A DNA stretch of 64,000 nt from Bosea sp. ANAM02 (GTDB taxonomy: Bacteria; Pseudomonadota; Alphaproteobacteria; Rhizobiales; Beijerinckiaceae): the NCBI RefSeq assembly GCF_011764485.1, contig NZ_AP022848.1, positions 3,872,001-3,936,000 of the forward strand, read 5' to 3'. The stretch's first letter is position 1, and every line of letters begins with the position of its first letter. The translations under genes were made by a program, and so were the position numbers. The notes beneath the pieces are model-generated. The model saw only the letters and a program-made list of their open reading frames with translations, was not told the DNA's origin and searched no databases. Positions 8,509 through 19,173 of this stretch are shown here, piece by piece.

Positions 8509-8860
8509 CCCTTCGAAACCCGACTTTTTGAAACCGCAGCAGAAGCGCAGAATTCAGGCAAAACGCCGACCGCGCCAGAGAATCCCGCCGCCTCTCAACA
8601 TAAAACGCGTTCGGACCATGCAGGGTGGGTCCTGTCAAGGCGGCATGGCGGCCGGGCGCGCACGTCAAGGCCTCGTGCGATTATGCCGCATGGTCGATGG
8701 GGGCAGTCTTCATTGCCCCACTGGCGCAAGCGTGATCTTTGATTTATCGCAATCCCGAAGAACGAGGCGACTTCGCGGTCGCCCCTTCGTGCATGGAGCC
8801 GCAACAGGGACCAAAGTCGGTCGGCTCCCATGCAGGTCGATTGAGGAGCATGTGGGATCG
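8509..8860. other. 352-base intergenic region, divergent promoters expected
   Basis: This gap separates the IalB-like gene (minus strand) from ctaC (plus strand) and must hold two divergent promoters. Open frames through it are extensions of neighbouring genes without family support. I see no repeat, no convincing promoter hexamers and no RNA gene. GAGGAG at 8843-8848 is the likely ribosome site for ctaC. Confidence 0.5.
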
Positions 8861-11381
<2,521 letters not shown>

Positions 11382-11387
11382 GACTTC

Positions 11388-11419
11388 GATCATCGCGCGT
11401 CGATGGACGCGCGATGATC
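11388..11419 (+). promoter_or_regulatory. Perfect 14-bp intercistronic hairpin after ctaD
   Basis: Bases 11388-11401 pair perfectly with 11406-11419 around a GATG loop, six bases after the ctaD stop codon. No T-run follows, so it is unlikely to be a simple terminator. In an operon this position suits a processing or stabilising structure that keeps ctaC-ctaD message more abundant than the assembly genes downstream; that role is inferred. Confidence 0.7.
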
Positions 11420-11444
11420 TCGCCGATTGCTGGAGCACCTGATA

Positions 11445-11480
11445 CGTCCGAAGAGTGGGTTCCACCTTTCGGTTCGATGC
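11445..11480. repeat. Short palindromic repeat R7, copy 1
   Basis: The pattern CCGAAGAGTGGGTTCCACC, then TTTCGGTTCGATGC, matches in degenerate form the palindrome at 49198-49242. It lies between the ctaD hairpin and ctaB. Confidence 0.5.
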
Positions 11481-11621
11481 TCGAGGCGGCGGGCCTTGAA
11501 TGGTCCGCCGCCGCCCTTCCCCCGAGCGCCCCGAAGGGCGTTCCGGAGACGGGCGGCCACCCGCCGCGAAGACCTCGCGCCCATGGGCGCCGTTCACAAG
11601 AGTACGAAGACGAATAGACCG

Positions 11622-12566
11622 ATGTCCGCTGCGTTCGACACCCGCACCGAGAGCCTGACAGCCTCCACCGGCGAAGCGCGCGATTTCTTCGCGCTGCTGA
11701 AGCCGCGCGTGATGTCGCTGGTCATCGTCACGGCGCTGACCGGCATGGCGACCGCGCCGGGCTCGGTGCATCCCGTCCTCGGCCTCGCCGCGCTGCTGGC
11801 GATCGCGGTCGGGGCCGGCGCGTCGGGCTGCCTCAACATGTGGTACGACGCCGATATCGACGCGCTGATGAGCCGCACCGCCAAGCGGCCGATCCCGTCT
11901 GGCCGTATTCTGCCTTCGGAAGCTCTGGCCTTCGGGTTGACGCTGTCGATCGGCTCCGTGCTGGTGCTCGGGCTCGTCGCCAACGCGCTCGCCGCGGCGA
12001 TGCTGGCCTTCACCATCTTCTTCTACGCCGTCGTCTATTCGATGTGGCTGAAGCGCTGGACGCCGCAGAACATCGTGATCGGCGGCGCCGCCGGCGCCTT
12101 CCCGCCGATGATCGGCGAAGCCGTCGTGACGGGCGATTTCGGCTGGCACTCCATCGTGCTGTGCGCGATCATCTTCCTGTGGACGCCGCCGCATTTCTGG
12201 GCTCTGGCGCTGGTAAAGTCCGGCGACTACGCCCGCGCCGGCATTCCGATGATGCCGAATGTCGCCGGCCCGGCCGCGACGCGCCGGCAGATCGTGCTCT
12301 ATTCGCTGATCATGGCGCCGGTCGCCGTCCTGCCGGCGCTGATGGGCTTCGGCGGCCTGCTCTATCTCACCGTGTCGGTCTCGACCGGCCTCGTCATGAT
12401 CGCGCTGTCGATCCAGGTCTGGCTGCGGACCGAGGGGCCGGCCGCGACCAAGGCCTGCTGGTCGCTGTTCGGCTTCTCGATCCTCTATCTCTTCCTGCTG
12501 TTCGCCGTGCTGATCGTCGAAAACGGCTTCGGGCTGATGTGGGCCCTGCCGAAGGTGCTGGGATGA
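11622..12566 (+). CDS. ctaB: Protoheme IX farnesyltransferase (heme O synthase)
   Basis: This 314-residue membrane enzyme adds a farnesyl group to heme B to make heme O, the precursor of the heme A used by subunit I. The first prenyl-diphosphate motif is [19 protein letters not shown] and the second region is [14 protein letters not shown]. About nine hydrophobic helices are visible. The start [11 protein letters not shown] is chosen by family length; a longer frame upstream lacks homology. It overlaps the small coxF-like gene as ATGA. Confidence 0.97.
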   Translation: MSAAFDTRTESLTASTGEARDFFALLKPRVMSLVIVTALTGMATAPGSVHPVLGLAALLAIAVGAGASGCLNMWYDADIDALMSRTAKRPIPSGRILPSEALAFGLTLSIGSVLVLGLVANALAAAMLAFTIFFYAVVYSMWLKRWTPQNIVIGGAAGAFPPMIGEAVVTGDFGWHSIVLCAIIFLWTPPHFWALALVKSGDYARAGIPMMPNVAGPAATRRQIVLYSLIMAPVAVLPALMGFGGLLYLTVSVSTGLVMIALSIQVWLRTEGPAATKACWSLFGFSILYLFLLFAVLIVENGFGLMWALPKVLG

Positions 12567-12736
12567 GCGAGCCCCGCCCGCAGCAGCCCGCCCCCGCCCC
12601 GTTCTCGCCCGAGGACATGGCGCGCCGCCGCCGCCGCTCGATCGCGCTGGCGCTGGTGCTCGGCGGGCTCGTGATCTTCTTCTTCGTGGTGACGCTGGTA
12701 AAGACCGGCCCCGCGATCCTGAACCGGCCTCTGTGA
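12563..12736 (+). CDS. Small CoxF-like membrane protein
   Basis: This 57-residue protein is in the ctaB-ctaG gap of the oxidase operon, where alphaproteobacteria usually have a short membrane protein called CoxF or a cytochrome oxidase assembly small subunit. It has a proline-rich N-terminus, an arginine cluster (MARRRRRS) and one hydrophobic helix (about 27-46). It overlaps ctaB (ATGA) and ctaG (TGATG), so its coding status is well supported by position. Its exact role is not known to me. Confidence 0.8.
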   Translation: MSEPRPQQPAPAPFSPEDMARRRRRSIALALVLGGLVIFFFVVTLVKTGPAILNRPL

Positions 12737-13347
12737 TGACGACGCCCGTTCCTCAGCCGCGCAGGGGCAATCCGGCACGAACCGCGCTGCTCTGCACCGG
12801 CATCGCCTTCGGCATGCTCGGCGCATCCTTCGCGGCGGTGCCGCTCTACGACCTGTTCTGCAAGGTCACGGGCTTCGGCGGCACGCCGATGACCGGCACG
12901 GCCGGCGCCGGCAAGATCCTCGACCGCACGATGGCGGTGCGCTTCGACGCCAATGTCGCGCCAGGGCTCGGCTGGAAATTCGAGGCGGAAAGCCCGGAGA
13001 TCAAGGTCAGGGTCGGCGAGACCCAGACCGTGTTCTACAAGATGACGAATCGCTCGGACCGCACGGTGACGGGCATCGCGACCTACAATGTCGCTCCGGA
13101 CAAGGCCGCGGCCTATTTCGTCAAGATCCAGTGCTTCTGTTTCACCGAGCATACGCTGAAGCCCGGCGAGAGCTTCGAGGCCCCGGTGGTGTTCTATATC
13201 GACCCGGAGATCGCGGGGAATCGCGAGCTCGACGGCGTCCACGCCATCACGCTGTCCTATACCTATTTCGCCTCCAAGTCGGGCCAGCCCGTCGCGGAAG
13301 GCAAGACCGGCACCGTCAAGGGTGACGCGAGCAATTCTAAACTGTAG
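12736..13347 (+). CDS. ctaG: Cytochrome c oxidase assembly protein CtaG (Cox11 family)
   Basis: This 203-residue protein delivers copper to the CuB site of subunit I. One N-terminal membrane helix (about 18-38, ending AVPLYDLFCKVTGFGG) anchors a periplasmic immunoglobulin-like domain. The copper-binding motif is KIQCFCFTEHTLKPGE, with the CFCF pair intact. The ATG overlaps the stop of the preceding small gene as TGATG; a GTG one codon upstream is also possible. Confidence 0.96.
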   Translation: MTTPVPQPRRGNPARTALLCTGIAFGMLGASFAAVPLYDLFCKVTGFGGTPMTGTAGAGKILDRTMAVRFDANVAPGLGWKFEAESPEIKVRVGETQTVFYKMTNRSDRTVTGIATYNVAPDKAAAYFVKIQCFCFTEHTLKPGESFEAPVVFYIDPEIAGNRELDGVHAITLSYTYFASKSGQPVAEGKTGTVKGDASNSKL

Positions 13348-13401
13348 AACCACGCTAGAGCAGAAGCGCGGACAAAAAGCCGTACGCGGAGACTGAATAC
13401 G

Positions 13402-14262
13402 ATGGCCGGGGCCCATACGAAGCACCACGATTACCACCTCGTCGATCCGAGCCCGTGGCCGCTCGTCGGCGCCGCCAGCGCGACGATCATGGCGATCGGC
13501 GCAGTGATGTGGATGAAGGCGCTGCCGGTCGGCGGCATGCATCTCGGCCCGCTGGTGTTCGGCGCCGGCCTGCTCGGCGTTCTCTACACGATGCTCTCCT
13601 GGTGGATGGACGTGGTGCGCGAGGCCGAGCGCGAAGGCCACCACACCCGCGTCGTCCAGATCCATCACCGCTATGGCATGATCATGTTCATCGCCTCCGA
13701 GGTGATGTTCTTCGTCGCCTGGTTCTGGGCCTATTTCGATGCCAGCCTCTTCGCCGGCGAGCACATCAACTACCTGCGCTACGACTTCACCGGCGGGCAC
13801 TGGCCGCCGAAGGGCATCGAGACCTTCGATCCCTGGCACCTGCCGCTGCTCAACACGCTGATCCTGCTGACCTCGGGCACGACCGTGACCTGGGCGCATT
13901 ATGCGCTGATCAACAACGATCGCGCCGGCCTGAAGCAGGCGCTGTGGCTGACCGTCATCCTCGGCATCCTGTTCACGGTCTGCCAAGCTTACGAGTATTC
14001 GCACGCCACTTTCGGCTTCAAGGGCCACATCTACGGCGCCACCTTCTTCATGGCGACGGGCTTCCACGGCGCGCATGTCATCATCGGCACGATCTTCCTG
14101 GCGGTCTGCCTGTACCGGGCCTATCTCGGCCACTTCAAGCCGGACCAGCATCTCGGCTTCGAATTCGCCGCCTGGTACTGGCACTTCGTCGACGTGGTCT
14201 GGCTGTTCCTGTTCGCCGCGATCTATGTCTGGGGCGCGGGCGCACCGGCCGCCGGACACTGA
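13402..14262 (+). CDS. ctaE: Cytochrome c oxidase subunit III
   Basis: This 286-residue, seven-helix subunit stabilises subunit I and helps proton uptake at the D channel. The conserved glutamate occurs in ASEVMFFVAWFWAYF, and the HLPLLNTLILLTSG and GFHGAHVIIGTIFL blocks are present. The start MAGAHTKHHDYHLVDPSPWP is typical. It lies 54 bases after ctaG and is followed by a terminator, so it ends the main oxidase transcript. Confidence 0.98.
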   Translation: MAGAHTKHHDYHLVDPSPWPLVGAASATIMAIGAVMWMKALPVGGMHLGPLVFGAGLLGVLYTMLSWWMDVVREAEREGHHTRVVQIHHRYGMIMFIASEVMFFVAWFWAYFDASLFAGEHINYLRYDFTGGHWPPKGIETFDPWHLPLLNTLILLTSGTTVTWAHYALINNDRAGLKQALWLTVILGILFTVCQAYEYSHATFGFKGHIYGATFFMATGFHGAHVIIGTIFLAVCLYRAYLGHFKPDQHLGFEFAAWYWHFVDVVWLFLFAAIYVWGAGAPAAGH

Positions 14263-14300
14263 CGCCGCCGCTCAACCGCGCTTTCGCGGTCAACGTCCGG

Positions 14301-14323
14301 AAGGCGGCCGCGAGGCCGCCTTT
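14301..14323 (+). terminator. Rho-independent terminator after ctaE
   Basis: AAGGCGGCC (14301-14309) pairs with GGCCGCCTT (14314-14322) around GCGA and is followed by TTCCTGTTT. A smaller ACCGCG/CGCGGT hairpin precedes it. The site lies about 40 bases after ctaE. Confidence 0.75.
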
Positions 14324-14345
14324 CCTGTTTCGACCTTTTGATTTT

Positions 14346-14389
14346 GCATCGACTTCCCCGAAAGCAGCGTTCCGCTTTTCGGCCGATGC
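14346..14389. repeat. Short palindromic repeat R7, copy 2
   Basis: GCATCGAC at the left and CGATGC at the right flank CCCCGAAAGCAGCGTTCC and GCTTTTCGG, giving an imperfect palindrome of about 44 bases. The layout matches the copy at 49198-49242. It lies between the ctaE terminator and the DUF983 gene. Confidence 0.55.
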
Positions 14390-14403
14390 CAAGGGAGGCT
14401 GCG

Positions 14404-14778
14404 ATGGCCGCTCCTGAACCCACACTCCCCTCCCCCTATTCGACGGGGCTGGCAGGTCGCTGCCCGCGCTGCGGTGAGGGCGCGCTGTTCGACGGATTCC
14501 TCAAGCTCAAGCCGCGCTGCAATGCCTGCGGGCTCGACTACAAATTCGCCGATTCGGCGGATGGCCCGGCCGTGTTCATCATGCTGATCGCCGGCTTCAT
14601 CGTGCTCGGCGCGGCGCTCTATGTGGAGATCGCCTATGAGCCGCCGATCTGGCTGCATCTGATGATCTGGCTGCCCTTGGCTATCCTGATCTGCCTCGGC
14701 CTGCTCAGGCCGATGAAGGGACTCGCCGTCGCCTTGCAATATGCCCACAAGGCCGAGGAAGGCAGGCGCGAATCGTGA
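14404..14778 (+). CDS. DUF983 family zinc-ribbon membrane protein
   Basis: This 124-residue protein has an N-terminal zinc-ribbon-like pattern, CPRCGEGALFDGF and later CNACGLDY, followed by two membrane helices (about 55-77 and 83-103). DUF983 genes sit beside oxidase assembly genes in many alphaproteobacteria, but their function is not established. The ATG at 14404 follows GGGAGGCTGCG. Its stop overlaps the SURF1 start as GTGA, tying it to oxidase assembly by context. Confidence 0.9.
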   Translation: MAAPEPTLPSPYSTGLAGRCPRCGEGALFDGFLKLKPRCNACGLDYKFADSADGPAVFIMLIAGFIVLGAALYVEIAYEPPIWLHLMIWLPLAILICLGLLRPMKGLAVALQYAHKAEEGRRES

Positions 14779-15536
14779 CCGCCGTGTCGCCCTCCACCCC
14801 GCGCAAGCCCGGCCTGCTGCTGCCGACGCTGCTGACCGTCGCCGGCGTGCTGGTGCTGTGCACGCTCGGCACCTGGCAGCTCCAGCGCATGGGCGAGAAG
14901 CACGCCTATATCGAGCGCCTGCAGCGGGAAGCCGCGGGAAAGCCGGCCGCGATGCCGCCGAGCGCCGACTGGGCGAAACTCGATGCCGCTGCACTCGACC
15001 TGACCCATGTCGTCGCCAAGGGCAGCTATGTCGACGACCGCATCGCCGGGGTGCGCACCACCATCGCCGCCGGCCCGCCCGGCAGCCGGCAATTGTCCGG
15101 CTTCGGGCGCTGGATCTTCCAGGCGTTCAAGCTGGAGGATGGCGGGATCATCCTGGTCAATCGCGGCTTCGTCCCGGAAAGCCGTCTCGGCCAGATCGGC
15201 CCGGCCAGCGGCCCCGACACGATAGCCGGCTTCCTGCGGGCCCCGGAAAGCCGCAACAGCTTCACCCCGCAGGACTTGCCGGCGATCCGCGAATTCTACA
15301 CGCGCGACCCGGCCGCGATCGCAGCCTCGCTCGGCCAGCCGGCGGCACCCTTCTATCTGGAGGCCGCCCGCGAGGGCGACGGCATGACGCCGCCCGCCGG
15401 CGTCGATGTGCGCGAGCTGATCGCACGGATCCCGGACAACCACCTGCAATATGCGCTGACCTGGTTCGGGCTGGCGCTGACCCTGCTCGGCTTGTTCGCG
15501 GCCTGGGTCTGGCAGACCCGGAAGACGAGCGCCTAA
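14775..15536 (+). CDS. SURF1 family cytochrome oxidase assembly protein
   Basis: This 253-residue protein has the SURF1 plan: an N-terminal membrane helix (about 13-31) followed by LGTWQLQRMGEKHAYIERL, a periplasmic domain with the GFGRWIFQAF and ILVNRGFVPES motifs, and a C-terminal helix (about 225-245) after NHLQYALTWFGLA. SURF1 proteins support heme A insertion into subunit I. The GTG start overlaps the DUF983 stop, so the two are coupled. A palindromic repeat follows 11 bases after the stop. Confidence 0.95.
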   Translation: MTAVSPSTPRKPGLLLPTLLTVAGVLVLCTLGTWQLQRMGEKHAYIERLQREAAGKPAAMPPSADWAKLDAAALDLTHVVAKGSYVDDRIAGVRTTIAAGPPGSRQLSGFGRWIFQAFKLEDGGIILVNRGFVPESRLGQIGPASGPDTIAGFLRAPESRNSFTPQDLPAIREFYTRDPAAIAASLGQPAAPFYLEAAREGDGMTPPAGVDVRELIARIPDNHLQYALTWFGLALTLLGLFAAWVWQTRKTSA

Positions 15537-15547
15537 ATCCCGGCAAG

Positions 15548-15661
15548 CCCTCATCCTGAGGAGCGCTTCGCAGAAGCGCGTCTCGAAGGATGCTCCAGAT
15601 GATTCCGGAACCTACCGGAGCATCCTTCGAGACGCCGCTGCGCGGCTCCTCAGGATGAGGG
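15548..15661. repeat. Dispersed palindromic repeat, family R2, copy 1
   Basis: CCCTCATCCTGAGGAGC at the left and GCTCCTCAGGATGAGGG at the right form the ends, with inner arms CGTCTCGAAGGATGCTCC and GGAGCATCCTTCGAGACG. It can fold into an almost continuous long hairpin. It sits between the SURF1 and thrC genes. The second copy is at 44581-44690. Confidence 0.9.
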
Positions 15662-15737
15662 CTCGATAGTCAAACCGTTTTGCCCAAAGCGCCGGACCGG
15701 CCTATAGCATCAGGCTGAGATCACCGAGGCCAAGATC

Positions 15738-17153
15738 GTGCTGCATGTTTCCACCCGGGGTGAAGCCCCGGCGCTCAGCTTTTCCGACGCGCTCCTGACC
15801 GGGCTTGCCCGCGACGGCGGACTTTACCTACCGCAGAGCTGGCCCAAACTCACCACCACGGAGATCGCGGGCTTCGCCGGGAAGCCCTATAAGGCCGTCG
15901 CCGAGCGCGTGCTCGGCGCGCTCACCGATGGCGATATCGAGAGCGGCGCGCTGTCCGGCATGATCGGCGAGGCCTATGCCGGCTTCCGCCACCCGGCCGT
16001 CTGCCCGCTGACGCAGATCGGCGACAATCTCTTCGTGCTGGAGCTGTTCCACGGCCCGACGCTCGCCTTCAAGGACGTGGCGATGCAACTGCTCGGCCGG
16101 CTGATGGATCATGTGCTCGGGCAGCGCGGCCAGCGCGCCACCATCGTCGGCGCGACCTCGGGCGACACGGGCGGCGCGGCCATCGACGCCTTCAAGGGCC
16201 TGAAGAGCGTCGACGTATTCATCCTCTACCCGCAAGGCCGCGTCTCCGACGTGCAGCGCCGGCAGATGACCACGGTCGATGCCGACAACGTCCATGCCAT
16301 CGCGGTCGAAGGCACCTTCGACGATTGCCAGAACCTCGTGAAGGCGATGTTCAACCATCACGCCTTCCGCGACGAGATCGGGCTCTCGGGCGTCAACTCG
16401 ATCAACTGGGCCCGCATCGCGGCGCAGGTGGTCTATTACTTCACGGCGGCCGTCTCGCTGGGCGGGCCGGGGCGGAAGGTCTCCTTCACGGTGCCGACCG
16501 GCAATTTCGGCGACATCCTCGCCGGCTGGGTCGCCAAGCAGATGGGTCTGCCGGTCGAGCGGCTGGGCATCGCGACCAACAGCAACGACATCCTGGCGCG
16601 CACGCTCGAAACCGGCGCCTATGAGATGCGCGGCGTCCAGGCGACGACCTCGCCCTCGATGGACATCCAGATCTCCTCGAATTTCGAGCGCCTGCTGTTC
16701 GAGGCGCATGGCCGCGACGGCGCCACTGTCCGCCGGCTGATGCAGTCGCTGCAGCAATCCGGCCGCTTCGAGATCGCCGGCGCAGCGCTCCAGCGCATCC
16801 GCGGCGAGTTCGACGCGGCTTCGCAGAGCGAGGACGAGATCGCCAGCGAGATCCGCAAGAGCTGGACCGAGGCCGGCTACCTGCTCGATCCGCATACCGC
16901 GATCGGCGTCGGCGCGGCCCGGCAGGCACTGAAGCGCGACCCTGCGACGCCGATGATCGTGCTCGGCACGGCCCATCCCGCCAAGTTTCCGGCAGCGGTG
17001 AAGGCTGCCAGCGGCGTCGAGCCGGTGCTTCCGGCCCATCTCGCCGATCTGATGGAGCGCAACGAGCGCGTGACGCTGCTGCCGAACGATCTCGGCAAAG
17101 TCGAGGCCTTCGTACGCGAGCATGCGCGGGCCGTGCGCGGAGCGGCGGCGTGA
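15738..17153 (+). CDS. thrC: Threonine synthase
   Basis: This 471-residue PLP enzyme converts O-phosphohomoserine to threonine. The start block VSTRGEAPALSFSDALLTGLARDGGLYLP is typical of the long form. The PLP lysine lies in GPTLAFKDVAMQLLG, and the phosphate-binding glycine-rich segment is GATSGDTGGAA. The GTG at 15738 gives the family N-terminus. It overlaps the following M16 protease gene as GTGA. Its substrate comes from homoserine kinase, encoded at 27274-28239. Confidence 0.97.
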   Translation: MLHVSTRGEAPALSFSDALLTGLARDGGLYLPQSWPKLTTTEIAGFAGKPYKAVAERVLGALTDGDIESGALSGMIGEAYAGFRHPAVCPLTQIGDNLFVLELFHGPTLAFKDVAMQLLGRLMDHVLGQRGQRATIVGATSGDTGGAAIDAFKGLKSVDVFILYPQGRVSDVQRRQMTTVDADNVHAIAVEGTFDDCQNLVKAMFNHHAFRDEIGLSGVNSINWARIAAQVVYYFTAAVSLGGPGRKVSFTVPTGNFGDILAGWVAKQMGLPVERLGIATNSNDILARTLETGAYEMRGVQATTSPSMDIQISSNFERLLFEAHGRDGATVRRLMQSLQQSGRFEIAGAALQRIRGEFDAASQSEDEIASEIRKSWTEAGYLLDPHTAIGVGAARQALKRDPATPMIVLGTAHPAKFPAAVKAASGVEPVLPAHLADLMERNERVTLLPNDLGKVEAFVREHARAVRGAAA

Positions 17154-18490
17154 GCGCGACCGCTCCGATCGAGGAAGCCGGGCTGGCCGCGCCGGCACGG
17201 CCGGACGGGCCTCACGACCCCGATGTCGCCCTGACCACCCTGCCCTCCGGGCTGCGCGTCGTCTCGCAGCGCATGGACCATGCCGCGACCGTCTCGCTCG
17301 GTATCTGGATCGGGGCCGGTTCGCGCGACGAGCTTCCGAACGAGCACGGGCTCGCCCATCTGCTCGAGCATATGGCGTTCAAAGGTACGGCGCGCCGCAG
17401 CGCGCTTGAGATCGCCGAGGAGATCGAGAGCGTCGGCGGCGACCTGAACGCCGCGACCTCCGTCGAATACACCTGCTACACCGCCCGCGTGCTCGGATCG
17501 GATCTCGGCCTCGCCGTCGACATCCTCGCCGACATCATCACCTCGCCCTCCCTGACCGAGGAAGAATTGAAGCGCGAGAAGGGCGTGATCCTGCAGGAGA
17601 TTTCGGCCGTGCAGGATACGCCCGATGACCTCGTCTATGACCGCTTCCTGCAGGCCGCCTTTCCCGACCAGCCGATCGGCCGGCCGATCCTCGGCACCGC
17701 CAAGACGGTGAAGGGCTTCACGCCCGACGCGATCCGCGCCTATCTCGCCCGCAACTACCATGCCGGCAACATGGTGCTCGCCGCCTCCGGCGCTGTCGAC
17801 CATGACGAGCTGGTGGCGCTTGCCAGGGAGCATCTCTCAAAGCTGCCCGCGACCCCGGCCCAGCCGCTTGCACGCGAGGCGGGCGAGTATCGCGGCGGCG
17901 AAGCCCGCATCGGCAGCGACGAGGAGCAGGTTCATCTCGTGCTCGGCCTGCCCGGCCTGCCCTTCAAGGGCGGCCAGCACTACGCCCTGCAGATCTTCGC
18001 GTCGGTCCTCGGCGGCGGCTTGTCGTCGCGCCTGTTCCAGGAGGTGCGCGAGCAGCGCGGCCTCGCCTATGCGATCGACGCCTTCCACTGGCCCTTCTCC
18101 GATTGCGGCGTCTTCGGCATCGGGGCCGGCACGGCGCCCGAGGATGCCGGCGAACTGATCGAGGTCGCGCTCGGCTGCCTGCGCCAGGCGGCGGAGGATG
18201 TCAGCGAAGCGGAAGTCGCCCGCGCCCGCGCCCAGATGAAGGTCGGCCTGCTGGCCTCGCTCGAAAGCCCCGGCGGCAAGCTGGAGCAGATGGCGCGGCA
18301 GGTGCTGCTCTTCGGCCGGGCGATCCCGCGCGAGGAGCTGGCCGCACGGCTCGATGCGGTGGCGCTCGAAGACGTGCGCGCCGCCGGCCGCTCCCTGCTC
18401 GGGCACCAGCCGACGATCGCGGCCGTCGGCCCGACCCATGGCCTGCCGCCGGCCAAGCGCCTGCGTCACGCGGCCCGGGCGGCGGACTGA
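17150..18490 (+). CDS. M16 family zinc metallopeptidase (processing-peptidase-like)
   Basis: This 446-residue protein resembles the beta subunit of mitochondrial processing peptidase and bacterial one-gene M16B proteases. The zinc motif HLLEH is at residues 70-74 (HGLAHLLEHMAFKG), with the third ligand expected in EKGVILQEISAVQD. The second half has the arginine/tyrosine pair in RLFQEVREQRGLAYAI. No signal peptide is evident, so it is probably cytoplasmic. The gene overlaps thrC (GTGA), an arrangement seen in many rhizobia, and is followed six bases later by a RimJ-like gene. Confidence 0.95.
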   Translation: MSATAPIEEAGLAAPARPDGPHDPDVALTTLPSGLRVVSQRMDHAATVSLGIWIGAGSRDELPNEHGLAHLLEHMAFKGTARRSALEIAEEIESVGGDLNAATSVEYTCYTARVLGSDLGLAVDILADIITSPSLTEEELKREKGVILQEISAVQDTPDDLVYDRFLQAAFPDQPIGRPILGTAKTVKGFTPDAIRAYLARNYHAGNMVLAASGAVDHDELVALAREHLSKLPATPAQPLAREAGEYRGGEARIGSDEEQVHLVLGLPGLPFKGGQHYALQIFASVLGGGLSSRLFQEVREQRGLAYAIDAFHWPFSDCGVFGIGAGTAPEDAGELIEVALGCLRQAAEDVSEAEVARARAQMKVGLLASLESPGGKLEQMARQVLLFGRAIPREELAARLDAVALEDVRAAGRSLLGHQPTIAAVGPTHGLPPAKRLRHAARAAD

Positions 18491-18496
18491 CCGGCG

Positions 18497-19096
18497 ATGG
18501 CTCTCTTCCGTTTCCCGAGCGAGCCGCCGAGCCGCCCGCTGATCCGGACGCCGAACCTCTATCTGCGCGCGCCCCAGGCCGGAGACCATGCGGCCTGGGC
18601 CGTGCTGCGCATGGAAAGCCGCGAGTTCCTGACGCCCTGGGAACCGACCTGGAACGAGGACGACCTGACCCGCGCCTCCTTCCGCCTGCGCGCCAAGCGG
18701 GCGGCACGCGAGATTTCGACCGACGAGGCCTATTCCCTCTTCATCTTCGAAGCGGGCACGGAAGCCCTGCTCGGCGGGCTGACGCTCGGCCTGATCCGGC
18801 GCGGCGTCGCGCAGGCCTGCACGCTCGGCTACTGGATGGGCCGGCGCCATGCCGGCAAGGGCCATATGACGGAGGCCGTACGCGGCGCCGTGCGCTTCGC
18901 CTTCTCCGACCTGGCGCTGCACCGCGTCGAGGCCGCCTGCCTGCCCAATAACGAACCGTCGCGGCGCCTGCTCGAGCGTGTCGGCTTCCAGCGTGAAGGG
19001 CTGGCGCGGGCCTATCTCAAGATCAACGGCAACTGGGCCGACCACCTGCTCTATGCCGCGCTCTCGACCGATGCCTTGCCCGGAAACCGGCCGTGA
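18497..19096 (+). CDS. GNAT N-acetyltransferase (RimJ-like)
   Basis: This 199-residue protein is closest to the RimJ/RimL branch that acetylates N-terminal residues of ribosomal or other proteins. It shows [18 protein letters not shown] at the start, the [19 protein letters not shown] acetyl-CoA loop at about 115-132, and [23 protein letters not shown] at about 142-164. Family members with this pattern are often called RimJ, but the substrate is not provable here. It starts six bases after the M16 gene, so the two are co-transcribed. Confidence 0.88.
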   Translation: MALFRFPSEPPSRPLIRTPNLYLRAPQAGDHAAWAVLRMESREFLTPWEPTWNEDDLTRASFRLRAKRAAREISTDEAYSLFIFEAGTEALLGGLTLGLIRRGVAQACTLGYWMGRRHAGKGHMTEAVRGAVRFAFSDLALHRVEAACLPNNEPSRRLLERVGFQREGLARAYLKINGNWADHLLYAALSTDALPGNRP

Positions 19097-19173
19097 CTGC
19101 GGCGGTTGACCACAGCCACGCTTCGCCTTGCCCTTGCCATGAGCGGCCGATAGGGCTTTTCGTTAAAGTTCGA

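Noticed and set aside
7994..8668. Upstream extension of the lipoprotein frame
   Set aside because: It would overlap the whole IalB-like gene in another frame; the lipobox and the GTGA overlap fix the start at 7993.
7271..8860. Upstream extension of the ctaC frame by about 530 residues
   Set aside because: The extension passes through the IalB and lipoprotein genes in antisense and has no similarity to any oxidase; the signal peptide begins at 8861.
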